Source: Thermoflavimicrobium dichotomicum
GTDB lineage: Bacteria; Bacillota; Bacilli; Thermoactinomycetales; Thermoactinomycetaceae
DNA: 64,000 nucleotides
NCBI RefSeq assembly: GCF_900114055.1
Contig: NZ_FORR01000002.1
Location: 124,001 to 188,000, forward strand
Direction of reading: 5' to 3'
Both the position numbers and the translations under genes were made by a program. Below the pieces are notes generated by a model that worked only from the letters and a program-made list of their open reading frames with translations, did no database searches and was not told where the DNA came from. Each line of letters opens with the position of its first letter. Positions within the stretch are counted from its first letter, which is position 1. Shown piece after piece: positions 12,343-21,769 of this stretch.

Positions 12343-13587
12343 TTACCCGACAGCCGTTCTTGTCAGACGCAATGTTTTTTCATAGATTTCATTCGGATCT
12401 ACATGAATGCCTGCTTCTCCTGTCTCCATAGCCGTTGTTGCCACTGCTTTCGCCACAGTTGGCGCCACTCTCGGATCAAATGGAGCCGGAATGACATAAT
12501 CAGGCCGAAGTTCTCTTTCGCTAATGAGGCTCGCAATCGCATAAGCTGCCGCCACTTTCATTTCCTCATTGATTTTATGTGCTTGAACATCCAAGGCTCC
12601 ACGGAAAATTCCAGGGAAAGCCAATACATTGTTTACCTGGTTTGGAAAATCTGAGCGCCCTGTGCCCACAACTTTTGCTCCAGCTGCATATGCTTCTTCA
12701 GGCATAATTTCCGGAACGGGATTGGCCATCGCAAAGATAATCGGATCACGATTCATGGAGCGAACCATTTCTTTCGTTACTGCTCCTGCCACTGATACTC
12801 CAATAAATACATCGGCTCCCTTTATCGCCTTGGCCAAGTCCCCTTCAATACGATCACGGTTGGTAAATTTCGCAATCTCTTCTTTCACCGCATTCATGCC
12901 ATAAGGACGTCCTTCATAAATGGTTCCCCGACTGTCACACATAATGATATCTTGTACACCTAAACGAAGTAACAGTTTTACAATCGCAATTCCAGCAGCA
13001 CCAGCTCCATTCAACACCACACGGATTTGATCCATTTTTTTGTTTACTACTTTTAACGCATTGATCAGTCCCGCCAGTGTAACAATCGCCGTCCCATGCT
13101 GGTCATCATGGAAAACGGGGATATCCAATTCCTGTTTCAAGCGCTCTTCTATGATAAAACAGTTGGGAGCTGCAATATCCTCCAAATTGATTCCGCCAAA
13201 CGTTGGCGATAACAATTTGATCGTTTCTACAATTTTGTCTACATCTGTCGTATCCAGGCAGAGCGGAAAGGCATCAACCCCAGCAAAAGCCTTGAACAAA
13301 ACCGCTTTTCCTTCCATCACAGGCATAGCAGCGTGCGGACCAATATTCCCAAGTCCCAGTACAGCTGTTCCATCTGAAATAACAGCTACCAAATTCCCCT
13401 TGATGGTATATTCATAAACAGATTCTGGGCGATTATAGATTTCACGACACGGTTCGGCTACTCCTGGAGAATAAGCTAAACTCAAATCATGTGCATTATC
13501 TACAGGTACTTTGGATTGAACGGACAACTTTCCGCGATGCGCTCGATGTATATGCAAAGCTTGTTCACGCAAGTTCGCCAATTTCAT
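12343..13587 (-). CDS. ytsJ: Malic enzyme (NADP-type, YtsJ-like)
   Basis: Oxidatively decarboxylates malate to pyruvate, producing NADPH or NADH. 414 residues, the small bacterial malic enzyme without phosphotransacetylase domain. Motifs: the metal and substrate region YSPGVAEPC, the dinucleotide segment SDGTAVLGLGNIG, FHDDQHGTAIVTLAGL, the Rossmann loop LNGAGAAGIA and ANPVPEI. In B. subtilis the main NADPH-generating malic enzyme YtsJ lies between dnaE and accD, as here. Cofactor preference is inferred from the family. The stop codon touches a large palindrome that probably ends transcription. Confidence 0.93.
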   Translation of the reverse strand: MKLANLREQALHIHRAHRGKLSVQSKVPVDNAHDLSLAYSPGVAEPCREIYNRPESVYEYTIKGNLVAVISDGTAVLGLGNIGPHAAMPVMEGKAVLFKAFAGVDAFPLCLDTTDVDKIVETIKLLSPTFGGINLEDIAAPNCFIIEERLKQELDIPVFHDDQHGTAIVTLAGLINALKVVNKKMDQIRVVLNGAGAAGIAIVKLLLRLGVQDIIMCDSRGTIYEGRPYGMNAVKEEIAKFTNRDRIEGDLAKAIKGADVFIGVSVAGAVTKEMVRSMNRDPIIFAMANPVPEIMPEEAYAAGAKVVGTGRSDFPNQVNNVLAFPGIFRGALDVQAHKINEEMKVAAAYAIASLISERELRPDYVIPAPFDPRVAPTVAKAVATTAMETGEAGIHVDPNEIYEKTLRLTRTAVG

Positions 13588-14141
13588 CGCTCCTTTTTCT
13601 ACTTCCAGCTATTGACCAACATTATAGCAGAACAGTCACTGGAATAAAATAAGCTCGTTGCCATTTTATACATATCTTTTTATATTATCTCATTTTGATA
13701 AATGTCGAATTTTTAGAAATATATGTGAATTGTAGATAGAGAGGGATCAGTATAGAATATACGGAATTATTGATTCTTTACTACTACATTTCATGATAAT
13801 CACCTCCTTTTTAAATATAAAACTTAAATTAATCTGATTAAATTTTACTTAAAAAGCAAAGGAATACTGAGCAGTATTAGTCAAATATTTTTTAAAAGAG
13901 TGATAACTAGAGATGTATGATTATTCAATTTACCCATTTTCTATATGTAAGAATAAATATATCACATTTAAGCATCAAAATAAACATACTATTTGATAAA
14001 TATTGCATAATAATTCATGTTGATTTCATAAAGGTGTTGTAATAAAATGAATATTAGAAAATATTAGACATATAAAGATCGACCAACATGTGTGAAAATG
14101 CCGTTTTGTTTCGATGCCCCAGCCACTCAATCAAAAGTAAA
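13588..14141. other. A+T-rich intergenic region upstream of ytsJ
   Basis: Over 500 bases with no long frame. The only gene-like signal is a 15-codon leftward frame with a perfect ribosome site (see 13747-13794). The rest is A+T-rich and presumably carries the ytsJ promoter; I see no repeats or RNA genes. Confidence 0.5.
13747..13794 (-). CDS. Possible 15-residue peptide behind a perfect Shine-Dalgarno
   Basis: On the minus strand AAAGGAGGTGAT, fully complementary to the 16S rRNA tail, stands 4 bases before an ATG opening MKCSSKESIIPYILY and a stop. A ribosome site this good is rarely seen by chance in an A+T-rich gap. It could encode a micropeptide or be the leftover start of a lost gene. 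Not recognised. Confidence 0.3.
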   Translation of the reverse strand: MKCSSKESIIPYILY

Positions 14142-15696
14142 GTGAGAGAGATTCTCATGATCTTTTCGTTTCCCATGTTCCCAGAAGCTTGGGCCAAGCC
14201 TAAAGCCATCAAAATATTGCATGACGAGATTCGCCACCGCACGGTTTCGGACTTTAAAGGCAGTAACCAGAACATCCTGATCAAACAACAAGCAGAACAA
14301 GCAAAGCTAACCATTCGTGATCCAAAAGAAAAAGCGATTTACACATCTCCCATCCTTTCTTCCAGGATTTCTTTTACCGATGTGGGTGCTCACTGGCTAA
14401 CAAAGTGGAACAAGTATAAATACAGCCATCCAAGTACAAATCCGCGCTTCCAAAGACCAACAAACCTGGACAAAATGGGAAACGGTTCAAGTCGACGAAT
14501 TTCAAAAAAAAGAGAATGCCCCCAACAAGCGCATATTTGGCGAGCTCCTTCTCGGACTGCGTGGTAAATATATTCAGTATCAGATCTTGTTTCATGGCCA
14601 GTCACATGAGCAACCAGAGATTATGGATTTCACTCTTACCCTCATTAACTCAGAAGAGGGGAAACAGGTCGCCTATCAAGGGAATCAGAAGCGGATTTCC
14701 CTTGCAACTTTTCCCTCTACGAAATCAAACGGTGACTATAAAGCGCCTACCCATATGATTGTTCATCATACCGCTGGCCCCAATAACGACCCGGATCCTG
14801 CTGCTCGCATTCGCTCCATTTACTTTTTTCATACAGTTACACGTGGATGGGGTGATATTGGGTATAATGCCATCATTGGCAGTGATGGAAAGATTTACGA
14901 GGGACGCCATGGGAAAGATGGGGAAATTTTAACCAATGGAGTCGTTGGTGCACATGTTTATTCCTTTAATTATCACACTTTCGGCGTATCAATGATGGGA
15001 AACTACGACGAGGCCAAGCTGCCCAAACACATGAAAAAGCCGCTGGTCAATCTCCTTGCTTATGTAGCCAGCCTGAACCAGATTGATCCGCTAGCAACCA
15101 GAGATTATATTCGTCATCATTCCTATCAAGACGCCAATGTACCCAAAGTCGATCCCAATATTCCGACACTGACTGGCCACGGCCTGCTACCCCGTACTTC
15201 TACTAGCTGCCCCGGTCAGGATCTGAAAGCTCATCTTCCTGAGCTTCGCCGACAAACGGCAAAAAAATTAACCCCCAAGCAGATCATCGTCGATAACCGA
15301 TCCACTAAAAACGTCCGCATCGGTCAGTGGAATACCCAGGCACAGAAGTCATCCAAATATAACGATGGTTATGAATATAGTTCGGAAGGAAAAGGAAGTC
15401 ATCAATTTGTCTGGAATTTCCGCTTGCCTGTATCAGGAACATACCGTGTTTTCGTTTGGTATCCAGATGAAATCGGTCAGGCAACCAATGCACCTTATAC
15501 CATTTACACAAAAAATGGGGCTGTAACCAAAGAGGTGAACCAACGGGAAAATGGGGGTACATGGGTGGAGATCGGCTCATATGAATTTGCATTTGGTTTA
15601 AACAAAATCATTCTATCCAACAACGCCAATGGTCCAGTCATAGCGGATGCCATAAAACTGGAACCAGTCTCTTCAGATGATGAAGAGGAAGTGTAA
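14142..15696 (+). CDS. Secreted N-acetylmuramoyl-L-alanine amidase, frameshifted
   Basis: Peptidoglycan amidase cleaving the MurNAc-L-Ala bond outside the cell. The uninterrupted frame from 14587 (TTG) to 15696 carries an Amidase_2/PGRP domain with zinc ligands in MIVHHTAGP, GYNAIIGSDGKIYEGR, HTFGVSMMGNYD and STSCPGQDL, then a C-terminal golvesin/xanthan-lyase-like beta domain (SGTYRVFVWYPDE, IADAIKLEP). Coding sense continues upstream in this frame to about 14397 (GTSINTAIQVQIRASKDQQTW) and then in another frame back to a GTG at 14142, with a signal-peptide-like start ending AWA and the segment RISFTDVGAHW. One extra A in the AAA at about 14403-14405 explains the break. Either a real frameshift or a sequencing error; the 5' end is uncertain. 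Confidence 0.7.
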
Positions 15697-15703
15697 TCAT
15701 TTG

Positions 15704-16126
15704 CTAGTGTAATCTTCTGAAGATCGCCAGCTTTTTCCGACTGTAATGCACATCGATCATCAGTCGTTCTAAAAAGGTGATGGCACCCGTTACCAGCGTA
15801 AACCAAAGACCTTCCTCTGAAAAGAATCCATGAAAAGAACCCGCCAAATAGGTGTAAAACCCTTTACTCTTTATGATTGCGAGATTATTGTACTCCAGGG
15901 ACAATCGGACTCCCCACCAAATGGCTGCCATATTCGCTATGATGAGCAAAATGCTTGCTAACTGAACAGAAAAAGAACGTCTGAATACAAAGATCGTAAA
16001 ACGTACAAAGACCAGTCCCATCACGACGCTGAAGATAGTTTCGAGCCACAAACCACATACCAACAGAAGAAAAGCGGTCATCCCCACCCAACCCGTGATT
16101 TTTGCCCCAATAACTACCTTCCCCAT
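15704..16126 (-). CDS. Small integral membrane protein, unrecognised
   Basis: 140 residues with about three or four hydrophobic helices: one at roughly residues 5-25 (GWVGMTAFLLLVCGLW), one at 28-48, one at 55-75 (ASILLIIANMAAIWWGV), then a more polar C-terminal third with a possible fourth segment GLWFTLVTGAITFL and a basic tail YSRKKLAIFRRLH. A good GGAGGG Shine-Dalgarno precedes the ATG at 16126. I do not recognise the family. It is convergent with the amidase gene, 8 bases away, and is followed on its 5' side by an 18-bp palindrome. Confidence 0.7.
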   Translation of the reverse strand: MGKVVIGAKITGWVGMTAFLLLVCGLWLETIFSVVMGLVFVRFTIFVFRRSFSVQLASILLIIANMAAIWWGVRLSLEYNNLAIIKSKGFYTYLAGSFHGFFSEEGLWFTLVTGAITFLERLMIDVHYSRKKLAIFRRLH

Positions 16127-16164
16127 AGATCCCTCCAGACTATTTCAAAACAACATACTTTTAT

Positions 16165-16214
16165 CATACAATTATCCCAGCCTTTTAAAAATAGACGGCT
16201 GGGATAATTGTATG
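16165..16214. repeat. Perfect 18-bp palindrome
   Basis: CATACAATTATCCCAGCC (16165-16182) and its exact complement (16197-16214) are separated by 14 nt. It lies between two leftward genes, 32 bases from the stop of the PgpA-like gene. There is no T-run of note, but the stem is long enough to stop transcription. Confidence 0.65.
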
Positions 16215-16245
16215 ACAGATCTATTGCATTGTATTTCATCGCTGT

Positions 16246-16776
16246 TCAGTTCATGAAGGAACCCTGTTGATCTCGTGCACGATCCGTAAAATATCTTTCC
16301 ACATCGGGGTAATCATGGGCAATACGAGCAGAGGCAGCAGCAGCCACACCTGCTACCAAATCATCGAGAAACACGTGGATTTGCTTGTCATGATTATTGA
16401 GTTTCCTCAAGATGCCTTGTTTATCTTTATCCAAATAGCCGAAGCTGGTTAATCCAATCGAGCCGTATACATGGATGATACTTAGCGTTAAAATTTCATC
16501 TACGCCATACAATGGTTCATCCACTTCCATAATGGTCTGCAATGGTTCAGGCAACAATCGTTGCTCAGCCAATTGATCCAATGAAATGCCTGTAATAATC
16601 GCATGCTGAACTTCTCGTTTCTTTAAGACCGATTGCACGCTCTCTATACACTCTTCCATCTCCAGCTCAGAAATGTAAGGAGCTTGGAGCTCATAGACCA
16701 ACCGGGCAATCTCTTCAATTTTTACCCCACGATTTTCCAAACACTGCACCACATGCTGGTAAAACAAATGTGTCAC
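16246..16776 (-). CDS. Phosphatidylglycerophosphatase A family protein (YutG-like)
   Basis: About 173-176 residues of the PgpA/YutG family, linked to phosphatidylglycerol phosphate dephosphorylation; in Bacillus the role is not settled. The sequence VKIEEIARLVYELQAPYI, KKREVQHAIITGISLD, LYGVDEILTLSIIHVYGSIG and the C-terminal acidic-histidine part FLDDLVAGVAAAASARIAHD all look like YutG. No signal peptide; hydrophobic stretches are short. The frame opens with GTG at 16776; a TTG at 16767 is better spaced from AGAGG. It lies 44 bases downstream of dnaE's 3' end on the same strand, an arrangement different from B. subtilis, where yutG is elsewhere. Confidence 0.8.
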   Translation of the reverse strand: MTHLFYQHVVQCLENRGVKIEEIARLVYELQAPYISELEMEECIESVQSVLKKREVQHAIITGISLDQLAEQRLLPEPLQTIMEVDEPLYGVDEILTLSIIHVYGSIGLTSFGYLDKDKQGILRKLNNHDKQIHVFLDDLVAGVAAAASARIAHDYPDVERYFTDRARDQQGSFMN

Positions 16777-16819
16777 CCTCTATTCTAAAGTCGATAATAT
16801 CCCATCATATGCGATGTTT

Positions 16820-19800
16820 TTATACTTGTTGACAAATCTTTTTCAAGTGAACAGCTTGATATCCTAAGAGTTCCTCAATTTGACGAATACATTCCTGAGA
16901 TGGTGAAATTCCATACTTTTGCATTGGAAGCTCCAATAACCTTTTCTTACTTTCATAGTACAAAAACACAGGAGCCTGACCTCGATGGGATAAGAGAATT
17001 TGTTTTAATTCTTCGAGGGTGTGAGTTTGCTCATGTTGTTTGGAGATACGAATGTAAACCTGCCATTTGTTTGCGACTGGAGCTTCTTTCGTGATGGTCT
17101 TTAAGTCCTGACACGTTTCTGCAATGATTTTGACTCCATTTTCGTGCAATTGAACTACCCCTGTAACCAACAATGGTTGATCCTCAGACAAAAACATTCG
17201 TGCCAACGTAAATACGCGTGGAAACACTACCACTTCCACGGTTCCAACCTCATCTTCCACTTCCAGGAAGGCCATAAGCTCTCCTTTTTTTGTCTGCACC
17301 TGCCGACAATGGGTAATGACACCTGCAATGGTAACGGTTTGTTGGTCACGTTCATGAGCCAGTTCACTGATCAGATGCGTTCTTCTGTTACGTATAACCG
17401 CCTGATAAGCGTCCAGTGGATGGCCAGATAGATAGAGTCCTAGCAATTCTTTTTCAAAAGCCAGTATTTCCTTGTGTGTATAGGGCTTGATATTGTCATA
17501 ACGATGTTGCAAATTCGCGCTCTCTTCCATCTCTTCACGAAATAGGCTCAGTTGATCATCGGATTTTCTACGCTCAAACATCCAGCTTATTTCCATGATT
17601 TCATCCAACATCGCCAATTTTTGTGCCCGATGTCCGGGTAAACAGTCCATCGCCCCACATTGGATGAGCGATTCCAATACCCGGCGATTGCACACCCGCA
17701 AATTGACACGCCGGCAAAAGTCAATCAAATCACGAAAAGCCCCTTGTTTTCTCGCCTCTAGTATAGACTGAATCGCCAATGAGCCTACATTTTTGATCGC
17801 ACCCAACCCAAAACGAATCGCCTGTTTTTCAATGGTAAATGTTTCATCGCTCGTGTGGATATCTGGCGGCAGAACCTGGATTCCCATTCGTTTGGCTTCG
17901 TGAATATACTCTGTCATCTTGTTTTGGTTACCTACCACCGTCGTTAACAGTGCTGCCATAAAAGCAAGAGGATAATTCGCTTTCAAATAGGCGGTTTGAT
18001 ATGCCAAAACGCCATATGCAGCTGAATGACTGCGGTTAAAGCCATAATTGGCAAAACGCAGAATTAACTCATACACTTTTTCCCCAGTTTCCTGATCATA
18101 GCCATTTTGGATACAGCCATGAATAAAGGCGTTTTTTTGTTCATCCAACAGCTCCCGCTTCTTTTTACTCACGGCTCGACGTAAAATATCGGCTTGCCCC
18201 AGGCTAAATCCAGCCATTTTGGCAGCAATTTGCATAATCTGCTCTTGATAGACAATAATGCCATAGGTATTTTTGAGAATTTCCTCCAGATCAGGATGAG
18301 GGTACTCTACTTTTTCCAAACCATGCTTGGCCCGGATAAAGCGCGGAATTTGCTCCATGGGACCTGGACGATACAACGCAAGTACGGCAATAATATCCTC
18401 AAAAGTGGATGGTTTCAGTTCCCGTAACACTTTGCGCATTCCCGCTGACTCCATTTGAAATACACCAGTGGTTTCACCGCTGGACAGGAGCTCATAAGTA
18501 GCAGGGTCATCATAATTGGAAGCCTTAAATGAAACAGTCTTTCCTGTCTGTTTTTTGATCAGCTGAATCGCCCGTTCAATCACAGTCAGATTGCGTAAAC
18601 CAAGAAAATCCACTTTTAATAACCCGATATCTTCCAGTACTTCCATGGGATATTGCGTCAGTGGAATGCCATCGATTCCCTCCTGTAATGGCACATGATC
18701 CGTAAGCGGCGTCTGCGATATGACAACACCTGCCGCATGAGTAGATGCGTGACGTGGCATTCCCTCTACCTTGGCTACATGATCAAGCAATGTCGCCAGC
18801 TGTGGATGCTGGTGTAATTGCTTTAACCGCGGCTCTGCCTCATAAGCCCGTTCGAGAGTCATTCCCGGACTGGCTGGAATCATTTTGGCCACTTGATCCA
18901 CTTGTTGATAAGGCAGCCCCATAACCCTCCCTACATCACGTACAGCAGCGCGCGGGGCCATGGTTCCAAAAGTGATAATCTGAGCAACTCGATCATCTCC
19001 ATATTTCTCTTTTACATAACGAATGACTTCATCACGGCGTTCATAGTTAAAATCAATATCAATATCCGGCATGGTAACCCGTTCTGGATTCAAAAAACGC
19101 TCAAACAACAGGTTGTAACGAATGGGATCGACATCTGTAATCTTGAGTACGTATGAAACAAGACTGCCCGCAGCAGAACCACGTCCAGGTCCGACTGCAA
19201 TTCCTCTTTCATGTGCAAATTTCACAAAATCCCATACGACCAGAAAATAATCGTTAAAGCCCATCGCATCAATGATGGCAAGTTCATAGTACAATCGTTC
19301 CTCGATTTCCTTGGTTAACGTTCCATACCGATCCTTTGCCCCTTCCAAACATTTGGCATGGAGATAGTCTTTGGCCGTCCAACCTTCTGGAACGGGATAT
19401 TTCGGCAACAATCTTCCTCCCAGTGGAATGCTTACCTGACATCGCTTTGCGATCTCTACTGTATGATGCAAAGCTTCGGGTACATATGAAAAAAGCTGGG
19501 CCATCTCCTGAGGGGATTTCAGATAAAACTGATCCGATGGAAAACGAAGACGTTCTTCATCTGCCAATTTCGCTCCTGTCCCAATGCATAATAGACAGTC
19601 ATGCACCTGATGATCATCCTGATCCAGGTAGTGAACATCATTGGTCGCAATCAGTGGAATGCCCATCTCCTTCGACCAAGCGATCAGTTGGCGATTGACT
19701 CTTTGTTGTTCTCTCATTTGGTGATCTTGCAGTTCAAAAAAGAAATGATCTCTCCCAAAAATATCGAGATACTCCCATACCAACTGTTTGGCAAGCTCCA

Positions 19801-20257
19801 TTTTTCCGGCCAAAATCGCCTGTGGGATCTCTCCAGCCAGACAGGAGCTTGTCGCAATGATCCCCTTTGAATATTTGCGCAATAACGTTTTGTCAACACG
19901 TGGCTTATAATGAAAGCCATGCAGATGCGCTTCCGTTGTCAATTTGATCAAATTGCGGTATCCCTCATTCGTTTCAGCCAATAAGAGCAAATGGTAAATC
20001 TTTTGCTCACTCCGCTTTGGTTTCTCCCGATAATCACCGTTGGTCACATATACCTCACAGCCAATAATCGGATGAATACCTTCCTGTTTGCACGCCTTAT
20101 AAAAAGGAACCACTCCATACATGGCTCCATGATCCGAAATCGCCAAAGCCTTCATTCCTTGCTCTTTTGCTTTTTTCACCAATTCTCCAATCCGCGCCGC
20201 ACCATCTAACAAACTGTATTCGGTATGCACATGAAGATGAACAAAGTCCTTATTCAT
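16820..20257 (-). CDS. dnaE: DNA polymerase III alpha subunit DnaE
   Basis: Replicative family-C polymerase, in Firmicutes the enzyme that extends RNA primers before handing over to PolC. The ATG at 20257 (MNKDFVHLHVHTEYS) has GGGTGA upstream and gives 1145 residues; a GTG three codons earlier is possible. Domains in order: N-terminal PHP domain with HLHVHTEYSLLDG and ISDHGAMYG; palm with the catalytic aspartates in MPDIDIDFNYERRDE (about residue 400); thumb/fingers with YQEQIMQIAAKMAG; helix-hairpin region GLGAIKNVGSLA; C-terminal OB fold (VTIAGVITHCRQVQTKKGE, about residue 990). No 3'-5' exonuclease insertion, as expected for DnaE rather than PolC. Diverges from the sporulation operon ytrHI. 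Confidence 0.96.
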   Translation of the reverse strand: MNKDFVHLHVHTEYSLLDGAARIGELVKKAKEQGMKALAISDHGAMYGVVPFYKACKQEGIHPIIGCEVYVTNGDYREKPKRSEQKIYHLLLLAETNEGYRNLIKLTTEAHLHGFHYKPRVDKTLLRKYSKGIIATSSCLAGEIPQAILAGKMELAKQLVWEYLDIFGRDHFFFELQDHQMREQQRVNRQLIAWSKEMGIPLIATNDVHYLDQDDHQVHDCLLCIGTGAKLADEERLRFPSDQFYLKSPQEMAQLFSYVPEALHHTVEIAKRCQVSIPLGGRLLPKYPVPEGWTAKDYLHAKCLEGAKDRYGTLTKEIEERLYYELAIIDAMGFNDYFLVVWDFVKFAHERGIAVGPGRGSAAGSLVSYVLKITDVDPIRYNLLFERFLNPERVTMPDIDIDFNYERRDEVIRYVKEKYGDDRVAQIITFGTMAPRAAVRDVGRVMGLPYQQVDQVAKMIPASPGMTLERAYEAEPRLKQLHQHPQLATLLDHVAKVEGMPRHASTHAAGVVISQTPLTDHVPLQEGIDGIPLTQYPMEVLEDIGLLKVDFLGLRNLTVIERAIQLIKKQTGKTVSFKASNYDDPATYELLSSGETTGVFQMESAGMRKVLRELKPSTFEDIIAVLALYRPGPMEQIPRFIRAKHGLEKVEYPHPDLEEILKNTYGIIVYQEQIMQIAAKMAGFSLGQADILRRAVSKKKRELLDEQKNAFIHGCIQNGYDQETGEKVYELILRFANYGFNRSHSAAYGVLAYQTAYLKANYPLAFMAALLTTVVGNQNKMTEYIHEAKRMGIQVLPPDIHTSDETFTIEKQAIRFGLGAIKNVGSLAIQSILEARKQGAFRDLIDFCRRVNLRVCNRRVLESLIQCGAMDCLPGHRAQKLAMLDEIMEISWMFERRKSDDQLSLFREEMEESANLQHRYDNIKPYTHKEILAFEKELLGLYLSGHPLDAYQAVIRNRRTHLISELAHERDQQTVTIAGVITHCRQVQTKKGELMAFLEVEDEVGTVEVVVFPRVFTLARMFLSEDQPLLVTGVVQLHENGVKIIAETCQDLKTITKEAPVANKWQVYIRISKQHEQTHTLEELKQILLSHRGQAPVFLYYESKKRLLELPMQKYGISPSQECIRQIEELLGYQAVHLKKICQQV

Positions 20258-20349
20258 CTTGATCACCCAACCTATTCATTCACTCTTTTTACTATCTTAT
20301 CATGAAATGAACAAGCATACGAACACATCTTCTCCACTATCTCATCCAC

Positions 20350-20377
20350 ATATTACCAGCAAGTCCCTCATAACTAT
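20350..20377 (+). promoter_or_regulatory. Sigma-E-like promoter of ytrHI
   Basis: ATA (20350-20352), 16 bp, then CATAACTAT (20369-20377): this fits the sigma-E pattern (ATA, 16-18 bp, CATAcAnT). The ytrH start is 35 bases downstream. In B. subtilis ytrHI is a mother-cell sigma-E operon, which supports the reading. Confidence 0.5.
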
Positions 20378-20411
20378 GAACTAAATCGTACAAAAAGGTA
20401 GGTTTTGTGGA

Positions 20412-20741
20412 ATGGAACAACAATTCTGGCAAACAACGATTCTGGACTTTTTTATCGCGTTAGGAGTGGTACTTGGTGGTGTAGCCCTGGGAGGACTTGG
20501 GGCCTTTTTGACCAATGACTATCCAACAGAACGCATGCTTCGCCTTGCTGAACAGCTGAAGATTTGGGCAATGGTAGCCGCATTGGGAGGGACCTTTGAT
20601 ACCATTCGAGCGATCGAAGTCAATGTGTTAGGTGGACAACTCGGCCAGGCTGGACAGCAGCTTGCTTTTATCGTGAGTTCATTTATCGGAGCTCATATCG
20701 GAGTGCTGTTCATTCGTTGGTTTTTCCAAGGTGAGATATAA
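20412..20741 (+). CDS. ytrH: Sporulation protein YtrH
   Basis: 109 residues, the length of YtrH. Three hydrophobic segments: FFIALGVVLGGVALGGLGAF near the N-terminus, the glycine-containing IWAMVAALGGTFDTI in the middle, and AFIVSSFIGAHIGVLFI at the C-terminus. YtrH and YtrI are mother-cell membrane proteins needed for efficient sporulation in B. subtilis, with unknown biochemistry. The stop TAA is one base from the ytrI ATG, so the two are translationally coupled; a sigma-E-like promoter precedes it. Confidence 0.88.
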   Translation: MEQQFWQTTILDFFIALGVVLGGVALGGLGAFLTNDYPTERMLRLAEQLKIWAMVAALGGTFDTIRAIEVNVLGGQLGQAGQQLAFIVSSFIGAHIGVLFIRWFFQGEI

Positions 20742-20742
20742 A

Positions 20743-21282
20743 ATGGTAAAAAAATCACTTTCAAATATAAAAAAACACGGTCGCTCAATCATTTTATTTC
20801 TAATTGGAAATATTGTCGGTTCGGCGAGTTTTCTTTTTTTGTATAGCCAAAAGCTGGACAGCTTATACTTGGAACGAGATGCGATATACTACGCAAACAA
20901 CCAAAAATACAAACAGATTCGCAAACTGGAACAAGAGTTAGCCAAACTTTCACAGCACAGAATACCATCTCCCAATCGAGAGGAAACCATCAAAAAAATC
21001 ATCGTGGAAGTAGACAGCACATATCGTTTTGGTGCTGAAATGATTAAAGCTCAAGTCGAAGCCATGCTGGAACCCTTTTTGGACAAGTCCATGCAACTCA
21101 TTAGCAACAATCCTGAACTCGTTGAATCCGTTTTACAAAAAAAACCGATTCCCATTGATGCCGAACAGACCCAAAAAGTACAAGTGCACGTCAAATACTT
21201 ATCCTTTTATAATGAAACATTAAAAATATGGGTAAAGGCAGAAGAAAATACTGGTGAAGATTTGACAAATTATCAAAAATAG
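20743..21282 (+). CDS. ytrI: Sporulation membrane protein YtrI
   Basis: One N-terminal transmembrane helix (ILFLIGNIVGSASFLFLYS, about residues 16-34) is followed by a coiled-coil-like charged segment (about 40-75, KYKQIRKLEQELAKL) and a C-terminal domain likely outside the membrane, ending near residue 179. This is the layout of YtrI. The ATG at 20743 has AAGGTGA upstream; the GTG four codons earlier lies inside the ytrH end. Second gene of ytrHI. In Bacillus the oligoribonuclease gene nrnA follows; it is absent here. Confidence 0.8.
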   Translation: MVKKSLSNIKKHGRSIILFLIGNIVGSASFLFLYSQKLDSLYLERDAIYYANNQKYKQIRKLEQELAKLSQHRIPSPNREETIKKIIVEVDSTYRFGAEMIKAQVEAMLEPFLDKSMQLISNNPELVESVLQKKPIPIDAEQTQKVQVHVKYLSFYNETLKIWVKAEENTGEDLTNYQK

Positions 21283-21519
21283 ATGAAAAAATATTCATTT
21301 TATGGTATATTTAATTTATCAATTCAAACATCGCTAATATGTTGGTTCTTCAAAAGGGCTTTTTCTTTGTAAAGGAAGTCGTGAATGTTTTCACTTTCAC
21401 AAACCTATGCTTCGATCAACAGGGATGAACTGAATCTTGATTTTGTGGTATACTGTATTTTAACACTTCAGGTGTTTTAAGTCTTACACCCAAAAATAAA
21501 CCAACGGAAGGGGGAACTA

Positions 21520-21726
21520 ATGATGATCATTAGTCGTAAACAATTGGCAAGAGAAAAGCTGGAAGAACTTAAAAAAGGTTATTCAGTTTATGCTGAAACC
21601 GAAGAAGTCGCTGGCTACATTGAAAAAGAGCTTTCTTCTTTGGACATGACGGTTCACATTGACCGTACCCCGCTTGGATGTTGGTTTATCCCTGAAGCGT
21701 CAAACTGTGAGGAACACACTTACTAA
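21520..21726 (+). CDS. Conserved-looking small protein (68 aa), unrecognised
   Basis: 68 residues, MMIISRKQLAREKLEELKKG then a mixed charged region and the C-terminal segment DRTPLGCWFIPEASNCEEH. GGAAGGGGG gives a strong ribosome site before two tandem ATG codons (21520 and 21523). Soluble, acidic, with two cysteines. It occupies the position between ytrI and ytpI where nrnA lies in Bacillus, but is far too short to be that gene. Followed by a hairpin. Function unknown. Confidence 0.6.
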   Translation: MMIISRKQLAREKLEELKKGYSVYAETEEVAGYIEKELSSLDMTVHIDRTPLGCWFIPEASNCEEHTY

Positions 21727-21741
21727 TGATCATGCTATTTC

Positions 21742-21769
21742 AGCGCCTCATCTTCAAGATGAAGGCGCT
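21742..21769 (+). terminator. Hairpin after the 68-aa gene
   Basis: Stem AGCGCCTCATCTT / AAGATGAAGGCGCT with one bulged base and a minimal loop, 15 bases past the stop. The following sequence is only moderately T-rich. Confidence 0.5.

Noticed and set aside
14054-14314. Leftward frame resembling a transposase tail (WLGHRNKTAFSHM)
   Set aside because: It is antisense to the amidase signal/linker region; the resemblance is too short to support a transposase.
16820-16850. TTGTTGACAAA text near the dnaE stop as a further dispersed-repeat copy
   Set aside because: It is within dnaE coding sequence and lacks the CTTTTCC/GGAAAAG core.
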